64,000 bases of DNA from Edaphochlamys debaryana. Taxonomy: Eukaryota; Chlorophyta; Chlorophyceae; Chlamydomonadales. A program made the translations under genes and the position numbers. Shown here in pieces: positions 27,101 to 38,700 of the stretch; within the stretch, counting starts at the first letter, position 1; each line of letters begins with the position of its first letter. The notes under the pieces are model-generated. The model was not told where the DNA came from, searched no databases, and saw only the letters and a list, made by a program, of their open reading frames with translations. The stretch spans positions 124,001 through 188,000 of the forward strand of contig JAEHOE010000005.1 in the NCBI GenBank assembly GCA_016858145.1. Direction: 5' to 3'.

Positions 27101-28367
27101 CAGCGGCGGCCCGCCCTCGCCCGTCGTCTCCAAGGCCAAGCAGCCCCCCAGCCCCGCCGTCGCGCCGCATCCGGGCCACTACCACCCGCACCCGCCGCCG
27201 CACCCGCCCGGCCGCTACTACCCGCCCGGCCCGCCCGAGGGCCCCAGCCACAGCCCTCTCCGAACGGAGGCCGCGGCGGCGGGGCTGCAGGTCCCACCAG
27301 GCGCCAGCCAGTCCATCGGCATGAGCATGGGCATGGGCGGCCGCGGCGACGGCCGCGACGGCAGCGACGGGGAGCAGGAGGCCCAGTCGCGCCTGCGCTT
27401 CTTTGACCTCGAGTCCAGGGCCGAGCCCGCGGAGCTCCCGCGGACCGGCGCCTCGCTGGGGCCGGAGCAGATGGAGGCGGCGCTGCGCGCCGCACGCCGC
27501 GAGCGTGTGCCGGAGAAGCAGCGCCCGCTAGAGGCGGAGGGCGGTGGCGTGGGGCCGGTGGACTATCGCACCCACGCCCACGCCCGCGGCCGCAGCGGCA
27601 CACCCCGAGGGGAGGGCTTTGCAGGCGAGGTTGACGCCGGTGTGGGCGGCTTTGGGTACGTGAGCGGCCGCGACAGCGTCAGCCCGGGCGCCTACGGCCG
27701 CGGGCACCACTCGCCCTCGCCGTCGGGCCGCAGCGCCCGCTCCGCCCACGCCGCCACCTCCAACCTGAGCGGCGGCGGAGGCGGGGGCATGCCCTGGTAC
27801 CCACCGGGCAACTCCGCCCCGCGCCCCACCTCGCCCTCCGCCTCCCAAGGCCGCCGCAGCCCTGCGCCCCACCCCGGCGAGCACCGCATGAGCGCGCCCG
27901 GCGGCCACCTGGGCTCCGCCCACGGCACCCCCGCGCGTGAGCGCGCTCTGGACACGGACACTGCGACCGGCGGAGGCGCGGTCACGGGCACGCGCTACCG
28001 CACCCCCTACCTCACGATGCTACACGACCGCGCCCTGATGGGTCAGGCCACAGGCATGGGCTCGGCCGCGGGCAGCGGTCGGGCCAGCCATGACGGAAGC
28101 CAAGCGGGCGCCGGCGGCGCGGCTGGCATGCCGGGCCATGCGGGGCCCTCGCACGCTGCCGCCGTCCAGGAGCTGTACCAGGCGGCGGCGGCGGCGCAGC
28201 AGTACGCGCCCGCACACCCGCAGTACGGCGCGCCGCGGGGCGCGTACGGCGATGCTGGCAGGGAGTATCCGTACACGGCGATGGGTCGTCCCAGCGATGT
28301 TCCTCCCGGGCCGCTGTACATGCCCTCGGGTGTAGGCCCCGGGCTGAGGAGCCCGACGAGGCGCTGA
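9140..28367 (+). CDS. giant coiled-coil protein, 3' block (32 exons)
   Basis: Exons: 9140-9235, 9457-9720, 9851-9958, 10080-10274, 10477-10602, 10729-11361, 11459-11500, 11606-11872, 11970-12044, 12188-12586, 12728-13297, 13458-13555, 13655-13712, 13898-14017, 14172-14540, 14688-15287, 15433-15834, 16039-16596, 16752-18272, 18385-18519, 18641-20421, 20628-21012, 21173-24112, 24248-24472, 24611-24757, 24867-24953, 25081-25248, 25372-25505, 25626-25743, 25901-26032, 26175-26652, 26812-28367. All phases match (about 4,930 codons). Almost all of it is Ala/Glu/Gln/Leu/Arg coiled coil with serine/proline linkers. The last about 500 residues are Gly/Pro/Ser/His-rich and disordered. No enzyme domain, membrane span or signal peptide was found. 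No ATG lies in frame ahead of exon 1 before a stop at 9113, so an upstream exon is required, or an internal start (9206 or 10471) is used. It is probably the continuation of the gene at 438. Scaffold function is inferred. Confidence 0.75.
11873..11969 (+). other. probable GC-AG intron
   Basis: The exon ends AGCGCCAGCAAG and is followed by GCAAGC, an excellent GC-type 5' splice site. The acceptor CCCTCCCTCAG precedes 11970, and the phase is kept. The only close GT alternative (GTCTGC, four codons further on) has a poorer consensus. Confidence 0.65.
21917..22243 (+). repeat. 21-residue (three-heptad) repeats in the longest coiled-coil exon
   Basis: Related units start at 21917, 21992, 22055, 22118 and 22181. 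The last three intervals are exactly 63 bp. The shared motif is RxxxxxQLAEAREQ. The period equals three heptads, so copies stay in coiled-coil register. More diverged copies flank the array. Confidence 0.7.
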
Positions 28368-29449
28368 GACGGGTGGAAGAGGTCGGGATGGAGTAGGGCT
28401 GAGATGGGTCGGGATGGAGACATGGAGTAGGGCTGAGATCATGGATCAGGGATGGAGGCATGGAGTAGGGCTGAGATCAGGGCTGGCCGCTTGCCATGAC
28501 GGTGCCTTGACGGGGCGTGGTTAGCGCGAGCGTGTGCACCCACACTGGAAGCGAGCCGTGAGATTGGACGGAGCCGGATGAAACTCAGGGCCACGGGTGT
28601 GCCCACCGAGAAACATGCGGGCGAGTGATGAGCAGGACCATTGTCCATCGGTAGCGTGCAACGTCGGATGGACAATGCAGGCCAAGCGTGCAGCAGCGTG
28701 CAGGGTGCTGTCAAGACGTGTGAGGGTCAAGGATGAGCAAGTCCTGCAGCTGTTATATGTGACTGGGCTATTCGGGTGGCATCGGGTAGTATAGGAGGGA
28801 CTTCGTGACAGCGCACATTTATCTGGCTCGACAGCGTGCAGCGCGCATGATATATTTGAGGATGGAGGGTCAGCCGCGTCTTGGTCCCCTGGGCTGCGAC
28901 GTCTTGGTGCACGTGACACCACCATGTGGCTTGTAGGGCCAGAGCTGCATACGTGTGTAAGCCCGCAGCCTTTCGGGCCCCGTGAAGAGCATGGCCGGTG
29001 GACATGTGTGGACATAGAGCCTGGGGGGAGGCAACGGCAGCCCGTCATAGATGCACAACTCCGCCTCGCAGTTGTCTCACCCTAGACGCACCCCAGCTTA
29101 GCCCGGTGTGAGGGCCAAGAACCCCCTCAGCAGTGTGGTGAGCGAGGCAGCACGACGCGGCACCTGCAGATCAGCAAGGCCTCGACCCCAACAGCAGTAA
29201 CAGCAACCTAGAGTCCTAGACTGCCAGAGCCTTGTGTGCACCCCAAAGCCCTACACACCGGTCGTCGAGGACTTCAACTCATACCCCATTTGGCCGAGCA
29301 TGCCATGCCCACAGCCCACAAACCCTCAAGCACCGTCAGCCACCATCCGCGAACACACCCCTCACTAGACCACCTACACAAAGGCGTCATGAGTAAGCCA
29401 CGCCCTATTACTTGTAAGATCCGGACCACATACGTTGTTTGTTTAGTGT
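28368..29449. other. convergent 3' region with a short degenerate repeat
   Basis: This lies between the stop of the coiled-coil gene (plus) and the stop of the Kazal gene (minus). From 28375 to 28485 a motif resembling GGATGGAGNCATGGAGTAGG, followed by GCTGAGAT, recurs about three times. The remainder shows no coding pattern. Confidence 0.5.
28956..28960 (+). terminator. TGTAA poly(A) signal for the coiled-coil gene
   Basis: TGTAA, the usual volvocine poly(A) signal, lies about 590 bases after the TGA at 28365. It is the first good candidate on the plus strand. Assignment is by position and motif only. Confidence 0.45.
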
Positions 29450-31989
29450 TCACCCGCTGCCCTCCTGGGCCCCCGCCAGGAGCTCCAGCAGCGACGACGG
29501 CTCGGCGGAAGGACCTGGCCCTCCGCCCTCTCCCTCAAACGCCCCGCCGGACACTCCCTGGCCATCCCCTGGCGACCCGTTCCCTCCCGCCAAGGGCGGA
29601 AGCAGCTCTGGAAGCGGCAGCGGCACGAGCGGCGGCGGCGTAATGGCCGCGGCGCTAACCAGCTCCAAAAGGTAAAGGAGCCGGCCGAGGCACACGGGGT
29701 CGCTGAAGTCCGCCGCCGCTGCAGCGGGCCCCGTAGCATCGTCGGCGCTGGCGGAGAGCAGGCCGCCGCAAGCACCGCTGCCGCCGCCGTCGAGGCTGCT
29801 GTCGGGGCCTGCAGCGAGCCCGCCGGGCAGCCCGGGCGCCGCTGCCAGCAGGTCCACTGCCGGCTGTAGCAGCTGCGCCAGCAGTAGCATTGGCGAGGTG
29901 GGCGCAGTCCCAGAAAGACCGGGGGCGAGCTGCTGCATGTCGATGCTCGGGGCGGCGCCGCCGCCCCTGCTGTCGCCAGAAGGAGCTGCTGCCAGGAACG
30001 TCTGCCGCGGGTCCGAGGCACCGGGGGTGCCATCCGTTGCGGCCCCAGCGGGCGCAGCGCCGGTGGGTGGCGGTGGAGGGCTGGAGGGGCCTGCCGTGAC
30101 CACTGCGGTGAAGGGGTTGCTCTGCTGGGGCTCGGGCCGGGGCACTGAAGCCGTGAACACGGAAACCAGGGGCTCAGAACTGGCCGTGGAACCGCTGGAT
30201 GCTCCATGCGCAGGCGCGCTGGGCGCCACGCGCGGTGGTGCTTGCGGAGGGGGCCTGGTGGGAGAGTTTGTAGACCCCGCCCCTGCCGCTGGCTGGTGCT
30301 GCTGCCCCACCTCGTAGGGCTGCGTCAGCAGCAGATCGGCGCAGGAGCCGACGGCTGAAGCAGCGCCCTGGGGCGGGAGGAGGGGCAGAAGCGAGACAGG
30401 GAGGTGAGGTCTGCGAGCTCGGTCAAGCCTTAATCTCGCAAGGACTGTGGGCGCGGGAGGTACCGGACCCTTGTGCCGTTCTGGGCCCGTGCCCCGTGTC
30501 CCCCTGGCACTCCCCCAGGCACCGCAACTGTCTGCCACCCCTGCTCCCCCAGGCCCGGCCCTGCGCACCATGCAGTCCGCGAAGCATGAGTTGGGGAACT
30601 GCGCCCCGCGGCCCCCAGCCTCGCACACGGGCGCCCACTCCTGGGTGCAGGAGCAGCCCCCACGCCACGTGAGCGCCGCAGCGTCCGGCCCAGATCCCGG
30701 AGCCCCCAACCCGCCGCCTTCGCGCGCGGTGGCGCTATCGCCATCAGCTGAGCCGCCCTTGACCTCCCAGGTGTCCGGCGGGAGCAATGACTCAGCCAGG
30801 ACAGGCCGTCGGCAGCCCCCACTGCTGCTCCGCGCAACCCGCCCTGCCGCTGCCAGCGACTCCCCTCCATCCCCACTGGAAGACTGCGCCGTGAAGGCAC
30901 TGCCGCGCAGGCCCAGCGAGGCCCCGACAGGGCCCTGCAGGCCCGGCGCTGCAGGCCCCATGCAGGCCGCCACCGTGGCTCGGTCCAGGGCGCAGCGGGC
31001 CAGCCGCGCCGCCACCGCAGCGGCGCTTCCTCCGCCGTCTTGACCGTCATTCCCGCCGCCTCCCGCCCCAGCAGAAGGCGCGAGGGCGGCCGCCAGCAGT
31101 GGGGCCAGAGGAGCGCTGCAGCGGCCCAGCAGCTGAAGCACATGATCCTCTATGCTGGCGGGGGCCGGCGGTGACGAGGCCTCGTCGGAGGTCACCGCCA
31201 GCCCCTCCTGACCTGATGGGGCCGACGCCGCTGCGTCGCTGCCCGTCAACCCGCTGAGCAGGGGCTGCCCCTCTGCCAGCCGCTCCCGTAGCGCCGCCCC
31301 CGCAGCGCCCGGCCGCTGCCGCAGGTCTTCGCCAGCGCTGTTGCGTTCCGTGGCGCAGGCCGCCGCCTGCTGCGCCTCCGCAGCGGCGGGCAGCACTGCC
31401 GCCACCAGGCCGCACGCCACCTGGCTGCACCACGCGCCCGGAGCAGGCCCGCCGCGTGCTCTCCAGGATCCTACAGATAGATGGGGACATGGCAACTGTT
31501 AACAGTCGGGATGGCTCGGGTCCCAGCTTAGCCTGCACCGGGGGTGCCGCTGAACCAGTAAGCAGCTTGCACGGCACCTGCAGTGCATGCGGTCATGACC
31601 CAGGGCCCACCTGTCGACTCGTCCCACAGCGGCAGCGCCCTCAGCGGAGCCAGGTTGAGGCGTTCCAGAGGGCAGCCCTCGGCGTCCCCGCCCTGGCTCC
31701 TCATCGCGTCTGCCCCTATGGTGCCCATGAGCTCAGGACCGAGGCCTGAAGCTCCCCGACGGCCGCCGCACTGGGTCCTGCCCGGGAGCGGGGACGGGGG
31801 AGGCCAGGCGGCGGCGGCAGCTGCCCCTACGGATAGATGCAGCAGTACAAGCGCGAGGGACACGTGGCTGACGAGAGAGGCACGCAGGCGGTGGCCCGCC
31901 CGGCCTTCCGTGCAGCTACCGTGCTGTTTCGGCGAAAGTCGTCGTCGGCAATGCAGTGTTGCTGGGCCCGGTTTGGAGCTCAGGCGCAT
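29450..31989 (-). CDS. secreted Kazal-type domain protein
   Basis: Three exons on the minus strand: 31989-31611, 31470-30569 and 30367-29450 (about 732 residues; junction phases agree). The N-terminus has basic residues and then the hydrophobic stretch SHVSLALVLLHLSVGAAAAA, so a signal peptide or anchor is likely, although the n-region from this ATG is long. Around residues 395-437 is a Kazal-like module with spacing C-x1-C-x7-C-x12-C-x3-C-x9-C, including CSCTQEWAPVC and FPNSCFADC. The sixth Cys lies just past the splice junction. Kazal domains are serine-protease inhibitors or extracellular binding modules. Which applies is unknown. The C-terminal 300 residues are Pro/Ser/Ala/Gly-rich and probably disordered, ending with a short Leu-rich segment. 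Confidence 0.65.
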
Positions 31990-32709
31990 GACTTAGGCGT
32001 CCGCCAGCATGGGGCGGGCCATAGGGGCGCGCCAGCTGTCCGAACAGCGGCCTCAGCTGCAGCAGCTGCTTCCAGTTGCTGCAGCGGCCGGGCTGCAGGT
32101 GAAGATTGGGGCTTCCAGCGCGGGGGCCGCCAGGGTGTGGCCCCGTCCCGCGCGGCCGGGCCCTAGGACGCGGAGACGGAGCCGACTCGCGGCCGCGCCG
32201 AGCCGCAGGCGCCTTAGTGGTCTGCAAGCGGTAGCCTTCACGACGCAAGAAGCCGAGCAGAGCCTCGTCGGGCGGGCTCGTCGGGGCCAAGGAGGATGGC
32301 ACGGCGGATGTTCGGCCTGCTTCCTCAACTGTCCTTGAGAGTGATGCGGTAATGTGTGCTGGCCATTCCGAGGACCGTTGCGTGTGCACCGCCCTGGTAC
32401 TCGCGACTCCCGACGCCCAAATCCCGCGAAGCCCGCGATGCAAGTCGATGGGCGACACACTTTCCCCCTAGCGACCCCGCGCCTCCCCTCACGGCCTCAC
32501 CTCCCACCGCAACTCCCCCGGCTTCCCCTGTGACGTTGGGGTCGCCAGTCATCAATATCACACGACCTGGTGCGACGACTCTGACGAAAGCTTCTTTTGA
32601 CCAGACTCGACCGCACGCTTGTTACAGACATCGAAACATGAGAAGATGTGATAAGCAACCCTATTACACGAACTGGGAAGCGGAGGAGCCTTGACGGGCA
32701 GAATTAGCC
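31990..32709. promoter_or_regulatory. shared divergent upstream region
   Basis: 720 bp separate the start of the minus-strand Kazal gene (31989) from the start of the plus-strand kinase gene (32710), so it must hold both promoters and 5' UTRs. An open minus-strand frame (32458-31916) crosses part of it but has no clear family signature. It is treated here as noncoding or 5' UTR. GC drops near 32560-32700, next to the kinase gene. Confidence 0.45.
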
Positions 32710-35700
32710 ATGGAGTTGCCGGAGTCGACAACGCGAGCTCGCAGCCAGCGCGAGGATGTCCGCGTTACTCTTGCAAGAGCGAAGACGGAGGTGGAGCAGC
32801 TCCGTAGACTGGTGCCGTCCGCAACTCTTCATAAGCGCGCCTGCTCGGAGATTCTGGAGGCCTCGGACGCATGTCTGCTGCAGCTCGAGCAGGTATGTGC
32901 TCTGAGGGTGGCTCAGACATGTGTGCAACGGGGCCGGGGTTACTTGGCCCGGCATGCATGTCGGCACCGGTGCCATGTTCGAAGCGCGCCACCGCTTTGG
33001 CCGTGCTTTGGGAGGCCGTGACATTCCTTGTATCGGGGCATGTCACTAACTGGGCGGGGCCTGTGCTGGCCAGGCTGCGGGGGCTCAAGAGGGGACAGGC
33101 GGGACATGACCCAGTCCCCGCTCTTCTCACCATCTGCCGCCACTTGCAGGACGCAGCCGCATCGTGACGTGCTCCTTACTGCTTTCAGTTCAACTCTTCT
33201 ACCCCTGGCACTCTAGAACACGAAGCGTTCCTCATTTCGACAACTTAAGGACCCAACCCACATCCCAAGTACCGTATGCCTTTACCCTACCCTGCAACCC
33301 GAGCACCCTACTCAGACTGTCCCCTGCCTCACCCCAACCTCCCGCAGTCCCTCGCGGCTGGCGTGGGTGGGGCCGGCCCCGACCCCTCCCAGCTGGAGCG
33401 GCTGCTTCCCGCCGCCACACAGCTGTTACAGGCCACGCGGCGGGCCTCGCACAAGGTCAAGAAACTGGGCAAGCCCACCGGCATGCGCAGGTGGGCAGGC
33501 CCTTCAACACTGGGCTCGTGATCCCATGGATGCGAGCCTGATCCTTGTACTGCCTGGCAGCATGCGTAGCGGGTAGCGGGGAGGTCAGGGGAAGGTAAGG
33601 GCCCCCTGTTGGGCGTTTCTTTCGTTTCCCACTGCACCTGCGTGCTCCTCCGCGGACGGTCCTCGCAGGCTGGTGGCGTGGGCCAAGCGCAGCACGGCTA
33701 AGGCCAAGCTGATGGGGGCCCGGTGCGAGATCACTGCGGCCCTCGACTACACCAACTCAGCCATGGGTAGGGAGGCCAGGGCTGGGAGGCGCCCTTCCAG
33801 GCGGGGTAGCTACGGTCGCATAGCTTCCGGTTGGGGCTTGCGCCTGGTGAGGAGGAGAGCCAAGGTGCACAAGGTGACGGAGCATGCTGGCCTTCTGGTT
33901 CCCACCTTGCCCTTTACCGGTACCTTGTACCTTCCCTGCTTGTCCCTGCCCAGCTGCACTGGCCGCTGCTGGAGGAGACGACGGCGCAGAGGGCAGCCTG
34001 CGCCTGTACCAGGTGGGACGCACGCCGCCCGGGCCGCACGCATTGGGTGGGGGGCATGGAGCTGGCCATGCACGACCGGGTCCCTGTCGCGACCCTGCAG
34101 CGGACACACGGCTAAACCAGCGCGCCGCCCATTCCCCACACTCAATGTAGCAAGAGGCACAATTGTTACTGCCTGGGCAGTTTACCAGAATCCTCCCGTC
34201 ACACTCGTCTTCCACCACCACCACCACCACCACCATCCCCAGGCCACGGCCCTGGCCGCCATGAACTTCGAGCCGGGCACGCTGCGGCACACGGACGTGC
34301 GCTCGCCCGTGGCGGCGGTGCGCTTCCTCCCCAGCCTGGGGCCCGGGCCGGAGGGCGGCGGGCCGCTGGCGGGGGCGGGCGGAGGGGAGGTGGCCATGCT
34401 GCTGCTGGTGGAGGTGAGGGGCGGGCCGGGGGCTGAAAGGGCGGGAAGGAGGCGGCCGGGGGGTCTGGCCGGAGTTGGAGAGGCACCTGCAACCCTCTGG
34501 GTGGGTAAGCACCGCCACACCGCACCCCCAACCCCGGAGGAGGCCCTCATGTGCCGTCTGGATAGCTCCGCGAGAATGCGAGAAGCCACCGACCATGACG
34601 CTCTCTTGCTCGCCGGACGCCCCCCTTCCCTCTTGGCGTAGACGCCGCCTCACCGCCCTCCCTTTCCTGTGCCTCCCTCCCACCCTCCCTCCCTCCTTCC
34701 CTGCGTCCGCACGCAGCTGGCCGGCTCGGGCACGGTGCAGGTGTACGCCCCCTCGATGCGGGAGTTCCACACCACCCTGCGGCTGGCGGCGGGGGGCGCG
34801 GGCGCGCCCCGGCTGACGGCCACCGCGGTGGACTGGGCGGCTCAGGCGCTGTGGAGCTGCTTCTCGGACGGCACTGCGGTGCTGGCGGGGCTGGGCGAGC
34901 AGGTGAGGGGCCTGCACTCGGCGGGCGGGGGCGGACCGTGGGAAGGGGCTGGGCGAGCAGGTGAGGGGCCTGCACTCGGCGGGCGGGGGCGGACCGTGGG
35001 AAGGGGCTGGGCGAGCAGGTGAGGGGCCTGCACTCGGCGGGCGGGGGCGGACCGTGGGAAGGGGCTGGGCGAGCAGGTGAGGGGCCTGCACTCGGCGGGC
35101 GGGGGCGGACCGTGGGAAGGGGCTGGGCGAGCAGGTGAGGGGCCTGCACTCGGCGGGCGGGGGCGGACCGTGGGAAGGGGCTGGGCGAGCAGGTGAGGGG
35201 CCTGCACTCGGCGGGCGGGGGCGGACCGTGGGAAGGGGCTGGGCGAGCAGGTGAGGATGGGCGGGCGGGAGCGGCGGCCGGGGGGGCGGCGCGGTGTGGA
35301 AATGCTGGCGGGATGCGGGCTGGGAAGAGGCGCAAGCAAGGGAGTGCCGCCGTGATGCTGGAGGATTGGGGACTGAGTACAGGCTCTCACCGTTCCTGCT
35401 CGCCGCCGCCGCACCGCGCTCGCTGTTGGTCCCGACAGAAGTCGGTGCCGCACGCCTGCACGCACGCGTCCATCACCTGCGCCCACGCCGCGCCCGGGTC
35501 GCTGTGGATGGGCGACGCGGCGGGGCGCGTGGTGTGCCTGCAGCGGGAGCCTGAGCCGCAGGTGGGGGCGGGGGTCAGAGACCTGGAGGGGCGGCTGGAA
35601 TAGGGAGCCCCAGGGGGCGGGGCCTGGTGCGAGGCCCGGGGCGGAGCAAGAGTTCCTGCCAGGGATTGGTGTGCTGGATGGACGCTTGCCAGGCGCAAAG

Positions 35701-38700
35701 GGTCTCATCGATGGCGTTGTCGTCCGGCTCAATACCCCCTCCTTGCCTCGCGCTTTGCTGCCGCAGGTCCGCGTGGTGACGTCACGCGGTGTGGCGCACG
35801 CAATGAGCGCCATCGCCTGTGTGTGGGCGCAGGTGCGGAGGAGGAAGCCAAGGGGGGCAAGGGCAAAGGCTGGCGTGCATGGACCCGCCATAGGATCCTG
35901 AGCTGGCGTGCAGTGTGGGATGGAGTTCCCGAGCATGCTCCTGTGTGTTGCAGGGCTTGTGTTGCCGCATCGTTGGATTCAACTTGCTTTCCGCACGTAT
36001 GCCCAACCCCGCAGGACTCGGGAATGGCGGCCGCCGCCGCCGACTCCGAGGGCTGGCTGATGCTGATCGACACGGACCTGTTCGCCGTACAGGACAGCTT
36101 CAATTGCCAGCCGCTGTACGGCGCCGTGACGTGCATCACGGAGCTGCCGTGGGCGTACGGCAGCGCGGACCGGGTCGGGCCGGCGGCGGCGCAGCGCTCC
36201 GCCTCCGTCCCCGCCCCCGTGCTGACCGCACGCGGGTGGTCCTCCCTTGGCGGTCTCGGGGGAGGCGGGGCGGCGGGGGCGCACTGCGGCTGGCGGTTGC
36301 TGACGGGGCACAGCTCGGGGTTGCTCGTGCTGTGGGAGGCGGGCGGCGGGAGGCTGAGGGCCATGAGCGTTCTGGGAGAGCCCTGCGCGCCCGTCAGGTG
36401 GGGAGCGGGAGTGTGGGCCGGGGCCGTGCGGAGCTGGGGCATCCGAGGGCTGGTCCTGCGCCGCGTGCTCGTGCAGGCCGATGTGCACATGGGGGGAAGC
36501 GGAGCGGGCGCAGGGCCCCTGCACGTGACCAGCTCTATCTGTCTCCTGACCCACCTGGCTGTCTCCACTGGGTGCACCGCAGGGGCCTGGCCGTGCTGCG
36601 CGAGCTGTCCATGCTGGTGACGGGCCACCGCGACGGGCTGCTGCGCGTGTGGCCGCTGCCCAGCGCCCGCATGCACCTCATGCCGCTGCCGCACAGGTGG
36701 GGGTGGGCCGGGTCGGGCTGCGAGGGAGGGAGGGAGGGAGTGCCTAGGTGCACAAGCATTTGGCGGGGTGCCAAAAAGCCACGACTCGCAGCAGCGCTGC
36801 TTGCCCGACGCTGGTCTTCCTTGCGTCTGTGATGTCTGTTCAGCACTTACCGGTATCTCACGCCGTGTCCTTCGTGTCGGCCGCAGCCAAGCGCCGCAGT
36901 GGGCGCTACGCCACGGGGTCGTCCGCGCGCACCGCACACGCCTCACGGCCATGGACCGGTGAGGGCTGCGGGCCCCGTGCCTCGTGTGCACGTGGCTACG
37001 TGGGGCGAGGGGCGGAGTCCAACCGGGGCGTAGGGCACTAGGGCAGGGCCACGCCCCCGTCTGCCCCGCTGCTCGCTGACCCCACTTGGCCCCTGCAGGT
37101 GCGGCACCCGGCTGGCCACGGGCAGCGAGGTGGGCAGCGTCAAGGTGTGGGACGTGCTGGACCTGCGGGCGCGCGCCATGCGGCAGGTGAGCTGCGTACG
37201 GTGGATCCTGACTCCTAGATCTCGAGCTGCGTGCGGGTGCTCCATCTGGATCCTGGATCTGAGCATGGCAGGCAGGGTTACTGGCGGGGCGAAATACTGC
37301 TGTTGACGCTGTGATGCGTCATGCGGTCGGCAAGCATTCTAGTGGTGGCGGCTTCCAACCCCGAGCCCCTTTGCCCCCGCTTTACGGTACCCCGTACCCT
37401 CCCACAGGGCGCCACCTTCCAGCCCCTGGTCTCCGCCTCCGCGCTCGCATCCGCCGCCTCCCTGTCGCCGGCCTCGCTGGACCTTCCCCTGCACCTCCAG
37501 CTGGCCGCATCGCAGCTCTTCCTCTCCATGCACCGCCCGCCCTCCATGGCCCTCCGCTCAGCCACGGCGCCCTCCGCCGCCATCGCCGCAGCCGCCGCGG
37601 CCGCGGCCGCGTCCATGTCGGCCGCTGCGCCTGCCCGCGCCGCGTCGGTCCTGCCGGGCGAGCCGCAGCCCGCTGGCCGCAGGAGCAGCAGCGGCGCCGC
37701 CGCGGCTGCTGCCGCCGCCGCCGCCGCCGCCAGCGGCCCAGGGCAGCAGCAGCTCGTGTCTTCCATCAGCTCCGTGCAGCCCTCCCCGGCTGGCATGGCC
37801 AATCCTGGAGCAGCAGGGATGGGGGTGGCGACCAGCGGGGGGTCGTTCCTGGGCCCCGGCGGTGGCCTAGGCCTGGGCCTGGGCCTGCCGGGGAACAGCC
37901 TGGGCCTGGCTGGGCCCCTGTCCACCACCACCCAGCGCGCCCTGGAGGCGGCCATGGCCCAGGAGGTCTTTGCCCGCGCCTCCGCCGCCAATGCCGCCTT
38001 CCATTCGGGTGGCGCCTCGGCAGCGGCGGCCGCGATGAGCGGCGGAGCTCCAGGCATGATGCTACCAAACGGCATGTCCCTACCTGCCCTGCCCCCGGGT
38101 CTGGCGGGGTCCGGCATGCCAGTGATGATCCCGCTCAGCCCCGCGCCAGGCGGATCGGGCCAGCCCGTCTGGGCGCTTCTGTCTCCCCTGGGCCCGGGCG
38201 GGTTCGGCAGCGGCGGGGGCGCGATGGGGTCGGGGCTGTACGGCACGCCGCGTCTGGACTCGGTTCGGGAGGAGGACGAGGCCGGGATGGGGCCTGTGGG
38301 GGTGGGGTCGGGACCCTCCGTGGGGAGGGCCACGGGCAGCTCCGCGCCGCTGTCCAACGGCAGCCAGGGGCCCGTGGTCGCGTGGCCCGGCGGCGGGCCC
38401 TCGCCGCTGGGCGCTGCGGGGTCCGAGGCCAATACCATGCTGGCGTTACGGAATCAGTTCCTCAAGGAGTGAGTTTGGGAAGGCGGGATGGCATGGACAA
38501 GGACTCTGACGGGCTCTGTGTTGGAGCGAAAGGGACGCTGAAGAGCGTGGTGATGGGGGCTTTAGGGCTGTAGAAGGGGGCATGCAATGTGCGCATCCTT
38601 GCCGTTGCCGTTGATCTCTCGCACTCACTCGTCGCTCCGTACCGTGCGCGCTTCCGACGCAGCACCGACATCCGGCTGATCGAGGAGATCGGCAACGGTG

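Noticed and set aside
31916..32458. Minus-strand 180-codon ORF upstream of the Kazal gene
   Set aside because: It could be an extra 5' exon but has no signature or clear splice junction into the next exon. Left as upstream region.
33673..34641. Continuous plus-strand ORF with a poly-His run as a gene
   Set aside because: It reads through clear introns. Only 33669-33766 fits the spliced kinase frame, and the His run is the intronic CCA microsatellite.
34887..35256. Regular 58-bp repeats as a CRISPR array
   Set aside because: Units are contiguous with no unique spacers and lie inside a eukaryotic intron.
34842..35936. Minus-strand Pro-rich ORFs over the 58-bp array
   Set aside because: They are repeat-driven open frames opposite well-supported WD exons.
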